Part shown: in pieces, positions 42,986-52,998 of the stretch | Numbering within the stretch: position 1 is the first letter of the stretch | Layout of the letters: each line of letters opens with the position of its first letter | Assembly (NCBI RefSeq): GCF_001281265.1 | Contig: NZ_JXDB01000002.1 | Coordinates: 62,001-126,000, forward strand | Origin: Apilactobacillus kunkeei DSM 12361 = ATCC 700308 | Lineage (GTDB): Bacteria; Bacillota; Bacilli; Lactobacillales; Lactobacillaceae | DNA: 64,000 nt | Direction of reading: 5' to 3' | Notes under the pieces: generated by a model | The model's database searches: none | Told to the model about the DNA's origin: nothing | The model's input: the letters and a program-made list of their open reading frames with translations, nothing else | Translations under genes and position numbers: made by a program

Positions 42986-45337
42986 TTGCAATCACGAATC
43001 GACAGTCAAAAAGGATTGACTACTATACAAGCCAAACATTTATATGATCAAGGCTTACATAATACTAAACGGAAGGGTTTTACCAAGACTATTCCTCAGA
43101 TATTACAAGGAAATGCGTTCACATTGTTTAACTTTATTAATATAGTTTTGGCGGCAATGGTTTTTTATACGGGCGATTATAAAAATCTATTGTTTTTAGT
43201 GATTGCGATTTCAAACACAATTATCGGAAGTATCCAAGAAATTAGATCCAAACGCCAGTTAGATAAAATGGCGATATTATCACAAGGACTAATTAGGGTC
43301 GTGCGTGATGGCCAAATTAAAAAGGTTGAAGACGACCATATTGTTTTAGGTGATGTTTTATTAATCGGCCATGGAGATCAAATTCCAATTGATGGTAAAG
43401 TATTGACTTCTGATTCTCTACAAGTAGATGAATCGCAAATTACAGGTGAAACTAATTCCATTGAAAAACAACATGGTGATTCTGTTACTTCTGGAAGTGT
43501 TGTTTTGAGTGGAAGTGCCAGGATTGTTGCGACTGAAGTCGGTGAGGACACTTTTGTGAATCGAATGGAATTTGAGGTTAGTCGTACCAAAAAAGATTCT
43601 GATAGCAAGATGCTAAAGACCATTAATAAGATTATTAAATGGTTAACGTTTGTGATTGTACCGCTTGGTGCGCTATTGTTATATACAAAAATTATGCGTG
43701 GTGATGACATTAACCAAGCCATGTTAGGGACGGTTGCGGCGATGATTGGAATGATTCCTGAGGGATTGGTTCTATTGTCATCAGTAACACTGGCTGTATC
43801 TGCTGCCAAGTTGGCTCGTCATAAAGTTTTAGTCCGTGCTTTGCCTGCAATTGAAACGCTAGCTCGTGTTGACACAATCTGTTTAGACAAGACAGGAACC
43901 ATTACTTCAGGAAAATTGAAATTGGAAGATGTATTGCCATTTAATAACCACTCAAAGGATGAATTAAGCCATATTTTGGGTAGTTTAGTGTATGCATTTG
44001 AGGATGATAATGAAACTTCAGCTGCAATTAAGCAGGCTATTTCAAACCCTAACGTGGTTGTTTTAAAGAGTTTTCCATTTTCTTCAGATAAAAAATGGAG
44101 TGGTGTGCAAACCAACGAAGGAAACTACATTATGGGGGCGCCACAATTCATCATTGAAAACATGACAAAAGAGGTTTCAGATACGATTAGTAACTATGCT
44201 AATCAAGGTTATCGTGTTATGGCCTTGTTAAAGAGTAATAAGGATTTAACCGATGATTTAGATGATGCCGAATTGTTAGGATTGGTGTTAATTAGTGATG
44301 AGATTAGACCTGATGCTAAGAGTACTCTTGAGTATTTTGTAGAACAGGGTGTTAGCTTAAAAGTAATTTCGGGAGATGATCCCAAAACTGTTAGCGCGAT
44401 TGCTAGTAGGGTTGGTCTAAAAGACAGTGATAAAACGGTTGATATGACACAAGTGCCATTTGATGCAGATTATCAAGAGTTGGTTAAGGATAACGCTGTA
44501 TTTGGCCGAGTTACCCCACAACAAAAGAAACGGTTAATTCGTTCTTATCAATTGAATGGAAACACTGTCGCTATGACAGGTGATGGTGTTAACGACATGT
44601 TAGCAATGAAACAAGCTAATTGTGGAATCGCAATGGCTTCCGGTAGTGAAAGTACTAAAGGAATTGCTGATTTTGTATTAATTAACTCTAATTTTTCAGC
44701 AATGATAGACGTTTTAGCTGAAGGTCGTCGTGTTATCAATAATATTGGAAGTGTGGCATCTCTTTACTTGATTAAGACGATGTTCTCATTGTCATTAACA
44801 ATCTTGTTTATGTTTAGTATTCACAGCTATCCATTCCAACCAATTCAATTAACGCCAATCAATACATTTATGGTCGGGTTACCATCATTCCTATTAGCTC
44901 TGGCACCTAACTACCAGAGGGTTACTAACCAATTTAGTGCTAAGATTTATAATATCGCCTTGCCGGCAGCTATGACGATTGTTGGATACGTTGTGTTGAT
45001 TATTTACATTGGCAAAGCTTTCCACTTTGATTACGTGCAAAGAGCCACGATTAGTGTTTTGGTGACTGGATTTATTTATTGGATAGCTTTATTTAAAGCA
45101 TCTCGTCCATTAAATCGTGTTAAGTTATCAATTATTATTCCGTCAATTGTAATTTTTGCATCCATCTTTATATTTTTCCCATCAATATTCTCATTGGTCG
45201 ATGTATTCAAAATGCCGATATTTATTCCAGCAGCATTGGTTGTTGTCACAGCAGTACCGGTATTCATTTTGATGTCGTCAGTTGTTCGTCGCATCTTGAT
45301 TAAAATTAATCCAAGTAAATTTGACGACTCCATTTAA
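42986..45337 (+). CDS. Cation-transporting P-type ATPase
   Basis: 783 residues starting at TTG behind AGGGGTG. Helices near 50-90, then the actuator motif TGET (about 152), IPEGL in the membrane, the phosphorylation motif DKTGT (Asp near 302) and the hinge GDGVND (about 531), with six C-terminal helices. It has no N-terminal metal-binding domain and no CPx motif, so it is not a heavy-metal pump. IPEGL lacks the final P of the PEGLP motif of Ca2+ pumps; Ca2+, Mg2+ or another cation is possible. Monocistronic. Confidence 0.9.
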   Translation: MQSRIDSQKGLTTIQAKHLYDQGLHNTKRKGFTKTIPQILQGNAFTLFNFINIVLAAMVFYTGDYKNLLFLVIAISNTIIGSIQEIRSKRQLDKMAILSQGLIRVVRDGQIKKVEDDHIVLGDVLLIGHGDQIPIDGKVLTSDSLQVDESQITGETNSIEKQHGDSVTSGSVVLSGSARIVATEVGEDTFVNRMEFEVSRTKKDSDSKMLKTINKIIKWLTFVIVPLGALLLYTKIMRGDDINQAMLGTVAAMIGMIPEGLVLLSSVTLAVSAAKLARHKVLVRALPAIETLARVDTICLDKTGTITSGKLKLEDVLPFNNHSKDELSHILGSLVYAFEDDNETSAAIKQAISNPNVVVLKSFPFSSDKKWSGVQTNEGNYIMGAPQFIIENMTKEVSDTISNYANQGYRVMALLKSNKDLTDDLDDAELLGLVLISDEIRPDAKSTLEYFVEQGVSLKVISGDDPKTVSAIASRVGLKDSDKTVDMTQVPFDADYQELVKDNAVFGRVTPQQKKRLIRSYQLNGNTVAMTGDGVNDMLAMKQANCGIAMASGSESTKGIADFVLINSNFSAMIDVLAEGRRVINNIGSVASLYLIKTMFSLSLTILFMFSIHSYPFQPIQLTPINTFMVGLPSFLLALAPNYQRVTNQFSAKIYNIALPAAMTIVGYVVLIIYIGKAFHFDYVQRATISVLVTGFIYWIALFKASRPLNRVKLSIIIPSIVIFASIFIFFPSIFSLVDVFKMPIFIPAALVVVTAVPVFILMSSVVRRILIKINPSKFDDSI

Positions 45338-45390
45338 GCTAGTATATAAAACTACTTGATATGATATAATATTGATATTGAGGTGATCTG

Positions 45391-45888
45391 ATGAACAGCA
45401 AATATACTAAGTGGCAGGACCAAATGAAAGAAGTTACTTTGCCTAAATGGGAAGAACTTCCTAAGTTTGATTTATACATGGATCAACTAGTGGCCGTTGT
45501 CAACGAGGCGATTGGACCACTAGGGATGGATACCGTAACTAAGTCTATGGTTAATAATTACGTCAAAAATAAGGCGACATTTGCGCCAGTAAAAAAGAAA
45601 TATCAAACTGTCCATGTGGCAGATATAATAATTATCAGTTTATTAAAGCCGGTCTTTTCCATTAAAGATATTAGAAGGGGAATTGACGAAATTACTAAAC
45701 AACAATTTCCTAAACAGGCCTATGATGAATTTATAGAAATGTTGGTGGAAAAACTTCATCACATTGCAGATGGAAAGTCTGTAGCTAATAATGATTCCGA
45801 AATTGAGCAACTATTAAGTTCTATTGCGGATACAATTGTGAACTGTTTAATTGCTAACGAAATATTTGAAGATATGATCTATGAATAA
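45391..45888 (+). CDS. DUF1836-family protein
   Basis: 165 residues, helical, with the DUF1836 pattern PKWEELPKFDLYMDQLVAVV, MVNNYVKN and VHVADIIIISLLKPVFSIKDI. The N-terminal part looks like a MerR-type DNA-binding fold, so a regulatory role is sometimes suggested for the family. GAGGTGATC lies just before the ATG. Own terminator downstream. Confidence 0.78.
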   Translation: MNSKYTKWQDQMKEVTLPKWEELPKFDLYMDQLVAVVNEAIGPLGMDTVTKSMVNNYVKNKATFAPVKKKYQTVHVADIIIISLLKPVFSIKDIRRGIDEITKQQFPKQAYDEFIEMLVEKLHHIADGKSVANNDSEIEQLLSSIADTIVNCLIANEIFEDMIYE

Positions 45889-45889
45889 T

Positions 45890-45920
45890 AAAAGCGCTCC
45901 TTAGTTGAGGAGCGCTTTTT
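45890..45920 (+). terminator. Terminator of the DUF1836 gene
   Basis: AAAAGCGCTCCT TAGTTG AGGAGCGCTTTT. Confidence 0.9.
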
Positions 45921-45955
45921 GTTTAGCTTATAATTATAAAAAAGGTGGAATCAAG

Positions 45956-46597
45956 ATGAAAAAAATAGATGATTTAAAGCAATATGTAAGTGAACAGCTA
46001 GCTAATGATGCTACCGGACATGATTTTTCACATATAATACGAGTTGCTAATTTGGCAAAAGAAATCAGCAATCAGACTGACAATGCTGATTTATTGATTG
46101 TTTTAACCGCTGCATATTTACACGACGTTATCGATGATAAGTTAGTAGAAAATACATATGACAAACAAAAAGAGGTGCAATCCAAATTAAAAGAATTGGA
46201 TTACACCTCGAGTCAAATTGATGAAGTGATGGATAGCATCACGCACATGTCTTACAGTGCGAACTTAAAGCATCACTATGAGCTTACGATTAACGGTCAA
46301 ATTGTCCAAGATGCCGATCGACTAGACGCAATCGGTGCAATTGGTATTGCTAGAGCTATGTATTTTGGGGGCCACTTTGGTGATACCCTTTATGACCCTC
46401 AACAAGTGCCTCGCAGTGATATGGACAAAAGTCAATATCGCAAACATACAACTGTCATTAACCATTTTTATGAAAAATTGTTTAAGCTACCTGAGTTGAT
46501 GAATACGTCGGTTGCTAAAAAAATGGCAGACAAACGTAGTAAATATATGCACGATTTTGTAAGAGAATTTAAAAATGAATGGCGAGGCATTCAATAA
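45956..46597 (+). CDS. HD-domain phosphohydrolase
   Basis: 213 residues from the ATG at 45956 (AAAGGTGG upstream). The HD ligands are His in HDFSHIIRVANLAKEI, HD in AAYLHDVIDD and a later Asp in QDADRLDAIGAIGIARAMYF. It resembles the YedJ/YpgQ-type group of metal-dependent phosphohydrolases that act on nucleotides or similar small phosphates. Convergent with the YbaK-type gene. Substrate not known. Confidence 0.88.
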   Translation: MKKIDDLKQYVSEQLANDATGHDFSHIIRVANLAKEISNQTDNADLLIVLTAAYLHDVIDDKLVENTYDKQKEVQSKLKELDYTSSQIDEVMDSITHMSYSANLKHHYELTINGQIVQDADRLDAIGAIGIARAMYFGGHFGDTLYDPQQVPRSDMDKSQYRKHTTVINHFYEKLFKLPELMNTSVAKKMADKRSKYMHDFVREFKNEWRGIQ

Positions 46598-46609
46598 TTA
46601 GATGCGTAA

Positions 46610-47107
46610 TTACTTGACGATATCAACGAAGTGACCGTGGACTAAATTAACTAAATCAGTTGCATCTAGTTCCACAGAACGTCCAACTTGGCCAGATGAA
46701 ACTAGAATTTGTCCTTGTCGCTTGGCTTCGTTATCAATGTAGATTGGATAGTGGAATTTTTCATAGATACCAACAGGCGTGTTAGCACCATGAACGTACC
46801 CAGTGGTCTTCAATAGGTCCTTTAGAGGAACCATATTGACCTTTTTATTTCCGGATTCTTTGGCCAGCTTCTTTTCGTCCAAATGTTGATCCAATGGCAC
46901 CACGCCAACAACGGGACCAGTATCTTTACCTTCAAGGACTAATGTCTTGTAGATACGATGTTGATCCATGCCTTCTTCTACTTCTAATTGAGCGACGTTA
47001 TTTTCGTCATGTGTTGCGAATTGGTGTTGGATATAAGAAATGTTATTTTTATCAAGAATTTGTTCAACTAATGTCTTATGAACCTTATTTTTCTTCTTTT
47101 TTCCCAT
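46610..47107 (-). CDS. ybaK: Cys-tRNA(Pro)/aminoacyl-tRNA deacylase, YbaK family
   Basis: 165 residues. The YbaK fold is shown by IYKTLVLEG, VVGVVPLDQHLDEKKLAK (catalytic-type Lys region), GYVHGANTPVGI and IYIDNEAKRQGQILVSSGQVG. The protein clears mischarged tRNA in trans in the cytosol. AGGTGAT lies before the ATG. The N-terminal GKKKKNK is a basic extension. Divergent from the CadD/ArsR operon. Confidence 0.9.
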   Translation of the reverse strand: MGKKKKNKVHKTLVEQILDKNNISYIQHQFATHDENNVAQLEVEEGMDQHRIYKTLVLEGKDTGPVVGVVPLDQHLDEKKLAKESGNKKVNMVPLKDLLKTTGYVHGANTPVGIYEKFHYPIYIDNEAKRQGQILVSSGQVGRSVELDATDLVNLVHGHFVDIVK

Positions 47108-47142
47108 TTCAAAATCACCTCGCCATTCATTTTAGCATAGAA

Positions 47143-47204
47143 TTGACAAGCGATTAACGATTATATAAAATATACCAAAAATTATATATACCAATAAAGG
47201 TATG
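47143..47204 (+). promoter_or_regulatory. Promoter and likely ArsR operator of the cadD-like operon
   Basis: TTGACA (47143-47148) and TAAAAT (47166-47171) with a 17-nt spacer. Downstream, ATACC AATAAA GGTAT (47188-47203) is an inverted repeat and ATATACCAA also recurs directly 16 nt upstream. Its place between promoter and ATG fits repression by the ArsR protein of the operon. Confidence 0.65.
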
Positions 47205-47221
47205 TTCGAAAGGGAAAATTT

Positions 47222-47785
47222 ATGAATTGGTTACTAATACTAATTACCTTTTTAGGAGTTAATCTTGATTTCTTTTTTATTCTGCTTTTCTTGTTAAAGA
47301 AGTATGATTTAAAGTCTGTTACAGTTGGTTATTTAATCGGGTTGTGGGGGCTGCTTCTTTTAAGCTTTAATGTGGGACAAATCCTATCACATTTTCTACC
47401 AGAGTGGATATTAGGGTTGCTTGGGTTACTACCTATTTACATGGCATTAAAGGATGAAGACGAAGATGCTAGAGAAGTCAGCCACAAGTCACCAGTAGTG
47501 ATTACGCTAGTGACCTATTTATCCGTATGTGCAGGATGTAATCTTGCGTTGTTCTTACCAGTTCTTTCTAATATTGATACGATTCAATTCATTCGAGTTA
47601 TTTTGATGTTGACCGTGCTATCTATTTTGATTATCTTCATTATTAAATCAATTGGACAAGTTAAAGTGGTTAATAACTTGATGGAAAAATATGGTGAAAT
47701 TTTGACGAAGCTGGTTTATATTGGTGTCGGAGTTTATGTACTATTTGATAGTGGATTAGTTGCACATATTATTTCTTGGTTTTAG
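47222..47785 (+). CDS. CadD-like cadmium/cation resistance transporter
   Basis: 187 residues, five to six hydrophobic helices. NLDFFFILLFLL and GLLPIYMAL, followed by an acidic linker (DEDEDARE), are typical of the CadD family (LysE-like superfamily) found with CadC/ArsR regulators in staphylococci and lactobacilli. Presumed export of Cd2+ or another cation. The stop lies 12 nt before the arsR start. Confidence 0.82.
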   Translation: MNWLLILITFLGVNLDFFFILLFLLKKYDLKSVTVGYLIGLWGLLLLSFNVGQILSHFLPEWILGLLGLLPIYMALKDEDEDAREVSHKSPVVITLVTYLSVCAGCNLALFLPVLSNIDTIQFIRVILMLTVLSILIIFIIKSIGQVKVVNNLMEKYGEILTKLVYIGVGVYVLFDSGLVAHIISWF

Positions 47786-47797
47786 GGGATGTTTTTA

Positions 47798-48127
47798 ATG
47801 CAATATAAAAAACAAATCATTGAAGAAGTGGCATCAATCTATAAGGTTTTAAGTAATGAACGCAGAATTATAATTATTACTGTATTGATGGAGGATAATA
47901 AACCATTGAGTGTAAACGAGATTTGTCAGCAGACACAGTTAAGCCAACCGGTCGTTTCAAAACAATTGGGTATCCTATATAATTATCAAATTGTTTGTAA
48001 GGAAAAAGTTGGTACCAGTGTTATGTATGGTGTCGACGATCCGCACGTGGTTGAAATGATTTCAGATATGATTCAACACGTAAAACATGAGATAGCTGGA
48101 AAACCTCATCCAAGGAATTTGTTTTAA
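47798..48127 (+). CDS. ArsR-family regulator
   Basis: 109 residues. Winged helix with LSNERRIIIITVL, LSVNEICQQTQLSQPVVSKQL and YNYQIVCKEKVGTSVMYGV, standard for ArsR/SmtB proteins. The ELCVC metal motif of CadC/ArsR is reduced to NEIC, leaving one cysteine in the recognition region and one in the wing region, so its inducer is uncertain. Start: ATG at 47798 lies 9 nt after AGGGG, whereas the ATG at 47789 touches that site. Operon with the cadD-like gene. Confidence 0.88.
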   Translation: MQYKKQIIEEVASIYKVLSNERRIIIITVLMEDNKPLSVNEICQQTQLSQPVVSKQLGILYNYQIVCKEKVGTSVMYGVDDPHVVEMISDMIQHVKHEIAGKPHPRNLF

Positions 48128-48194
48128 ATTTGCGAAGTTGTATCGATAAATCTGTTATACTGATTTTTAGAAAATTAATCGTGAGGAGTAGAAA

Positions 48195-48914
48195 ATGGCT
48201 GATTTAGTTTATAGGAGAGTATCATCTGACTTAAAGCAAAAGATAGTCGATAACGAATTTCCTAACAAACGCTTGCCCGACGAGCGAACATTAAGTGAGA
48301 CATACCACGTAAGCCGCAGTTCAGTGAAACGGGCGTTGAAGGTGTTAGCTGATGACGGCATTATTTTCAAAAAACGTGGTTCAGGAACTTTTATTAATCC
48401 ACTATTTATGAAGAATAAGACTATTTTTCATTATGAAGGTTCTAACTTAGGGATTACTGACAGTATGAAAAGTCAGGGACAAGTTCCAAAGATTAAGCTA
48501 TTGAGTTTCAAAGTTGTGCCTGCCAGCAAGGAAATTCAACAAGACTTATTCTTAGCCGATGGAGATTTCGTGTACGAAATTCAACGACTTCGTTTGTTTG
48601 ATGACAAACCGTTCATGATAGAAACAGGATACATTCCAATTAAAATTGCTCCTGAACTAACACAAGAGATTGTTGAAAAGTCTATCTTTAATTATGTTGA
48701 AGACACAATTAACAAGAGTGTCACACGTTCATTCCTATCCATATTGGCGAGCCCATCGAATGAACAAGATCAGAAACTACTTAATCTAAAACCAACGGAA
48801 CCAGTTGGTGTTATGGAAGGGATTTTCTTCTTAGATGATGGTACTCCGTTTGAGGTCTCCAACATGCGTCTTCACTATCAATATTTACGTTACAATACCT
48901 TCGTTATGGTATAA
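48195..48914 (+). CDS. GntR-family regulator (HutC/UTRA type)
   Basis: 239 residues: winged helix at 1-70 (RLPDERTLSETYHVSRSSVKRALKVL, one stretch) and a UTRA effector domain (IQRLRLFDDKPFMIETGYIP, LKPTEPVGVMEGIFFLDDGTPFE). UTRA domains bind sugar phosphates or similar ligands. It lies 241 nt upstream of the phosphoketolase gene on the same strand and is the obvious candidate to control it. Confidence 0.92.
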   Translation: MADLVYRRVSSDLKQKIVDNEFPNKRLPDERTLSETYHVSRSSVKRALKVLADDGIIFKKRGSGTFINPLFMKNKTIFHYEGSNLGITDSMKSQGQVPKIKLLSFKVVPASKEIQQDLFLADGDFVYEIQRLRLFDDKPFMIETGYIPIKIAPELTQEIVEKSIFNYVEDTINKSVTRSFLSILASPSNEQDQKLLNLKPTEPVGVMEGIFFLDDGTPFEVSNMRLHYQYLRYNTFVMV

Positions 48915-49038
48915 AAATTTAATACGAAAAAGTTATGAAAATCATTGGACTATTATGCCAAAATCGTTCATAATAATGACGATGTAATAATGGTTTAATT
49001 GCAATGTGGGAATTGGACCGTATCAATTTGCAAAAAGG

Positions 49039-49066
49039 TTGACTTTTTGTAAAAAGTCTTTATTAT
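49039..49066 (+). promoter_or_regulatory. Promoter of phosphoketolase with internal palindrome
   Basis: TTGACT (49039-49044) and TATTAT (49061-49066), 16-nt spacer. The spacer is mostly a perfect palindrome, GACTTTTT-GT-AAAAAGTC (49041-49058). Binding there would block polymerase; the adjacent GntR protein is a candidate. The 5' leader would be about 85 nt. Confidence 0.6.
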
Positions 49067-49155
49067 ATTCATTGTAATTAAAATTATCGGGCGTAGTCTG
49101 ATGATTTTTCCATTATTAATTTCAATAGTTTTTATTTTAAAAGGAGTGTTAATTA

Positions 49156-51546
49156 ATGGCTCAAGATTTCGATTCCAAGCAATACTTGGAAGAATTAGAT
49201 AAATACTGGCGTACTGCTAACTACTTATCAGTAGGTCAACTATATCTAAAAGATAACCCATTATTAAAGAGAGAATTAACATCAAGCGATGTTAAAGTTA
49301 AGCCTATCGGTCACTGGGGTACTATCGTATCTCAAAACTTTATTTACGCACATTTAAACCGTGTTATTAACAAGTATGACCTAAACATGTTCTACATTGA
49401 AGGTTCAGGTCACGGTGGCCAAGTTATGGTATCTAACTCATACATTGATGGTAGTTACTCAGACATTTACCCAAACATTTCACAAGATGAAAAGGGTATG
49501 GCTAAATTATTCAAACAATTCTCATTCCCTGGTGGAGTTGCATCACATGCTGCCCCTGAAACTCCAGGTTCAATTCATGAAGGTGGAGAATTAGGTTACT
49601 CACTAGCCCACGGTGTTGGTGCTATCTTTGATAACCCTGATGTAATTGCCGCTGTTGAAATTGGTGATGGTGAATTAGAAACTGGTCCTCTAGCTGCAAG
49701 TTGGTTCTCAGACAAGTTTATCAACCCAGTTAAAGATGGTGCCGTTCTACCAATCATTAACTTAAACGGTTTCAAGATTTCTAACCCAACTATCATGTCA
49801 CGTATGTCAGACCAAGAAATTACTGACTACTTCAAGGGTATGGGCTGGAAAGCTTACTTCGTTGAAAACGAACAAGACTTCGATGATCACATGGCTTACC
49901 ACGAAAAGATGGCTAAGGTTATGGACGAAGCTGTTCAAGAAATTAAAGATGTTCAAAAGAATGCACGTGAAAACGAAACTGCTGACACTGCTAAAGAACC
50001 AGTATGGCCAGTTATCGTTGTTAGAACTCCAAAGGGTTGGACTGGTCCTAAGTTTGACTTAGACGGTAACCCAATCGAAAACTCATTCCGTGCTCACCAA
50101 ATCCCAGTTGATGTTTCATCAGACAAGATGGAACACGCTGACTTAATCGTTAACTGGTTGAAGTCATACAAGCCAGAAGAATTATTTAACGATGATGGTA
50201 CTATCAAGGATGACATTAAGGCTCTAGCACCTAAGGGTGACAGAAGAATGTCAGTTAACCCTATTACTAACGGTGGTATCGATCCTAAGCCACTTATCTT
50301 ACCTGACGTTAAAGAATTTGCTGTTGACGTTAAGACTCCAGGTGAAACTGTAGCCCAAGATATGGCTGTATGGAGTAACTGGTTAGGTGCCGTTATGAAG
50401 GCTAACCCAGATAACTTCCGTGCATTTGGTCCTGACGAATCAATGTCAAACCGTCTATTCGGTGTGTTTGCTGAAACTAACCGTCAATGGATGGAAGAAA
50501 TTATGGAACCAAATGACCAATACGTTGCACCATCAGGTCGTTTAATCGATTCACAACTTTCAGAACACCAAGCTGAAGGTTGGTTAGAAGGTTACGTATT
50601 AACTGGTCGTCATGGTTTCTTCGCAACTTACGAATCATTCGGTCGTGTTGTTGACTCAATGTTAACTCAACACTTCAAGTGGTTACGTAAAGCTGCTGAC
50701 CAACCATGGAGAAAGAAGTACCCATCATTGAACTTTGTTGATACTTCAACTGTATTCCAACAAGATCACAATGGTTACACTCACCAAGATCCAGGTATGT
50801 TAACTCACTTAGCTGAAAAGAAACCAGAATTCATTCGTGAATACTTACCAGCTGATGCTAACACATTATTAGCTGTTGGTAACGTTGCTTTCGCCAGCCA
50901 AGAAAAGATTAACTTAATCATTACTTCAAAACACCCACGTCCACAATGGTTCTCAATTGAAGAAGCTACTAACCTTGTAAACAATGGTTTAGGTTACATC
51001 GACTGGGCTTCAACTGACCAAGGTCAAGAACCTGATGTAGTTATTGCTGCTGCTGGTACTGAACCAACTTGGGAATCACTAGCTGCTATCTCATTACTAC
51101 ATGACGAATTCCCAGAAATGAAGATCAGATTCATCAACGTTGTTGACTTCTTGAAACTACGTTCACCTAAGGTTGACCCTCGTGGTTTAACTGATGAAGA
51201 ATTTGACCGTCTATTCACTACTGACAAGCCAGTTGTATTCGCATTCCACGGATTCGAAGGTCTTGTTAAGGATGTATTCTTCGATCGTCACAACCACAAC
51301 GTTCACGTTCACGGTTACCGTGAAAACGGTGATATCACTACACCATTCGACATGCGTGTATTGAACCAACTAGATCGTTACGACCTAGCTAAGGAAGTTG
51401 TAAACGACATTCCAGAATACTCTGTTAAGGGTGCATCATTCGTACAACGTATGAACGACATGGTTGACAAGCACAATGCTTACATCCGTGAAGTTGGTAC
51501 TGACTTACCAGAAGTTAACGAATGGCAATGGAAACCATTAAAGTAA
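49156..51546 (+). CDS. xfp: Xylulose-5-phosphate/fructose-6-phosphate phosphoketolase
   Basis: A 796-residue thiamine-diphosphate enzyme of full length that splits xylulose 5-phosphate (and possibly fructose 6-phosphate) with phosphate to acetyl phosphate and glyceraldehyde 3-phosphate: the key step of heterofermentation. [41 protein letters not shown] (one stretch), the GDGELETGP ThDP motif and HQDPG are all family marks. AAAGGAG lies before the ATG. Codon use looks strongly biased to few codons, as expected for a highly expressed gene. Confidence 0.97.
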   Translation: MAQDFDSKQYLEELDKYWRTANYLSVGQLYLKDNPLLKRELTSSDVKVKPIGHWGTIVSQNFIYAHLNRVINKYDLNMFYIEGSGHGGQVMVSNSYIDGSYSDIYPNISQDEKGMAKLFKQFSFPGGVASHAAPETPGSIHEGGELGYSLAHGVGAIFDNPDVIAAVEIGDGELETGPLAASWFSDKFINPVKDGAVLPIINLNGFKISNPTIMSRMSDQEITDYFKGMGWKAYFVENEQDFDDHMAYHEKMAKVMDEAVQEIKDVQKNARENETADTAKEPVWPVIVVRTPKGWTGPKFDLDGNPIENSFRAHQIPVDVSSDKMEHADLIVNWLKSYKPEELFNDDGTIKDDIKALAPKGDRRMSVNPITNGGIDPKPLILPDVKEFAVDVKTPGETVAQDMAVWSNWLGAVMKANPDNFRAFGPDESMSNRLFGVFAETNRQWMEEIMEPNDQYVAPSGRLIDSQLSEHQAEGWLEGYVLTGRHGFFATYESFGRVVDSMLTQHFKWLRKAADQPWRKKYPSLNFVDTSTVFQQDHNGYTHQDPGMLTHLAEKKPEFIREYLPADANTLLAVGNVAFASQEKINLIITSKHPRPQWFSIEEATNLVNNGLGYIDWASTDQGQEPDVVIAAAGTEPTWESLAAISLLHDEFPEMKIRFINVVDFLKLRSPKVDPRGLTDEEFDRLFTTDKPVVFAFHGFEGLVKDVFFDRHNHNVHVHGYRENGDITTPFDMRVLNQLDRYDLAKEVVNDIPEYSVKGASFVQRMNDMVDKHNAYIREVGTDLPEVNEWQWKPLK

Positions 51547-51587
51547 TTAGATAATTTATCTGATTTACTCATGGTCAAACCATAAAG

Positions 51588-51620
51588 AAAAGAACCGTAT
51601 CTTTCGATACGGTTCTTTTT
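51588..51620. terminator. Bidirectional terminator after xfp
   Basis: A 14-bp stem AAAAGAACCGTATC and its complement around TTTC; T-rich on both strands. Confidence 0.92.
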
Positions 51621-51622
51621 GT

Positions 51623-52513
51623 TTACATAAATTTTTCAAATGAATCGGGAGGGGGCGATTTAATCTCGATTTGATCCATATAATAAGGTCTAATTAGTGT
51701 TAACTTCCAGGAATGAAGTAGCATATCATCATTATCTGAATTAGGGTTATATAAAGGGTCGCCCACAATTGGGTGCCCAATGGATGCTAAATGGACCCTG
51801 AGTTGATGAGTGCGCCCAGTATGCAGTGATAATTCCACTAAAGAATGGTCATTGGTGGTAGATTGCACCATGTAGTCGGTTTTAGCTTGAAGAGGTTTGC
51901 CCCCATCAATCTTTCGTTTGCGTTTATCTTCAGGGTCAAATCCAATTGCTTTTTCGATTGTTCCAGAAGCTGGATTGATAATACCATCGGTCCAGGCGAG
52001 ATAGTTTCGATAAATGACTTTATCCTTGATTAGTCGAACCAAGATAGGAACCACCGCAGGATTCTTGCCCACGATGATGGCTCCTGAAGTGAACTGATCC
52101 AATCGATGAATCATAAACGCATGTTGATTGGTTTGGTTTAGGTAGGCCTCACAGAAGTTCAATAGTGTGTTGGTTTCACCGGGTTGATTGGGGTGAGTCT
52201 TGAATCCGCGTGGTTTATTGACAACCAATAAGTCTGTGTCTTCGTACAAGATTTCCGGTTTGACTGAATTATCTGGGATTAGGTTTTGCACCGGTAACGA
52301 AAAATCATCCTCCACAAATGTGAGATGGATTTTATCGCCGTTTTTAATTGCAAAATTCATGGGTATATACTTATTGTTGACCAAGACGCGTTCGTTGGTC
52401 CTCAAGGTGAAGATGAGGTGCTTAGGGATTAATAATTGCTTTTGTAGGTATTCTCGTAGCGATGTTTCCACGTTAATCCCTGAAATATTGAGTTTATATT
52501 CCCATTTTTTCAT
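51623..52513 (-). CDS. RluA-family RNA pseudouridine synthase
   Basis: 296 residues. Catalytic motif IHRLDQFTSG (Asp in HRLD) near residue 140, with VVNKPRGFKTHPN before it and LHTGRTHQLRVHLASIGHPIVGDPLY after it. The N-terminal 90 residues form an S4-like RNA-binding domain (VNNKYIPMNFAIKNGDKI). The ATG at 52513 follows AGGTG by 5 nt; an earlier in-frame ATG lacks one. HRLDQFTSG has Gln where most RluA/RluD proteins have Arg or Thr-type residues, nothing unusual otherwise. Target rRNA position unknown. Confidence 0.9.
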   Translation of the reverse strand: MKKWEYKLNISGINVETSLREYLQKQLLIPKHLIFTLRTNERVLVNNKYIPMNFAIKNGDKIHLTFVEDDFSLPVQNLIPDNSVKPEILYEDTDLLVVNKPRGFKTHPNQPGETNTLLNFCEAYLNQTNQHAFMIHRLDQFTSGAIIVGKNPAVVPILVRLIKDKVIYRNYLAWTDGIINPASGTIEKAIGFDPEDKRKRKIDGGKPLQAKTDYMVQSTTNDHSLVELSLHTGRTHQLRVHLASIGHPIVGDPLYNPNSDNDDMLLHSWKLTLIRPYYMDQIEIKSPPPDSFEKFM

Positions 52514-52599
52514 TTTTTCACCTCTTTTAGTCAAATGTGTTACTATATTTAGTCGAGTTGTGATAAGGTGTAAATAGTAATTTTAAACCGGAGGGCATT

Positions 52600-52980
52600 A
52601 TGGATAAAAAGATTATCAGCCTTTGGAGTATCTTATCACTAGTAATGTTTATTATATGTGATTTATTAATGGGTGAAAATGCCCAAGATTTAATCAAGAC
52701 AATTATTGTCGCTGCAGTATTATATCTACTTCTAATTATAGGTGGTTTACTTAAGTGGCGTCTAGCTTACCACTTCCTATTATTCGTTGTGGGTATCTAT
52801 ACTTTAGCAATGATTAGAATTGTATTTATCTTTGCGACCCAAAGCCATAGTGGTGTTTCAGTACTAGCAGTCGTATTTTCGGTGCTAGGAATTATTGTGA
52901 ACTTATTGTGGTATCGAATCGCTGCAAAACAAATCAAAAGCGACTACGTAAGAATCGTTAAAAAGAACGTAAAAAAATAA
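52600..52980 (+). CDS. Four-helix membrane protein, unknown function
   Basis: 126 residues with four hydrophobic helices (about 8-24, 32-50, 56-78, 85-107) and a basic tail (KQIKSDYVRIVKKNVKK). CGGAGGG lies before the ATG. Eighteen nucleotides separate it from the next gene, so the two form an operon. No family recognised. Confidence 0.65.
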   Translation: MDKKIISLWSILSLVMFIICDLLMGENAQDLIKTIIVAAVLYLLLIIGGLLKWRLAYHFLLFVVGIYTLAMIRIVFIFATQSHSGVSVLAVVFSVLGIIVNLLWYRIAAKQIKSDYVRIVKKNVKK

Positions 52981-52998
52981 GATAGGTGTTTTAATAAT

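Noticed and set aside
43378-43809. 143-codon antisense frame in the P-type ATPase gene
   Set aside because: Shadow of a conserved coding region that includes the actuator and membrane motifs of the ATPase.
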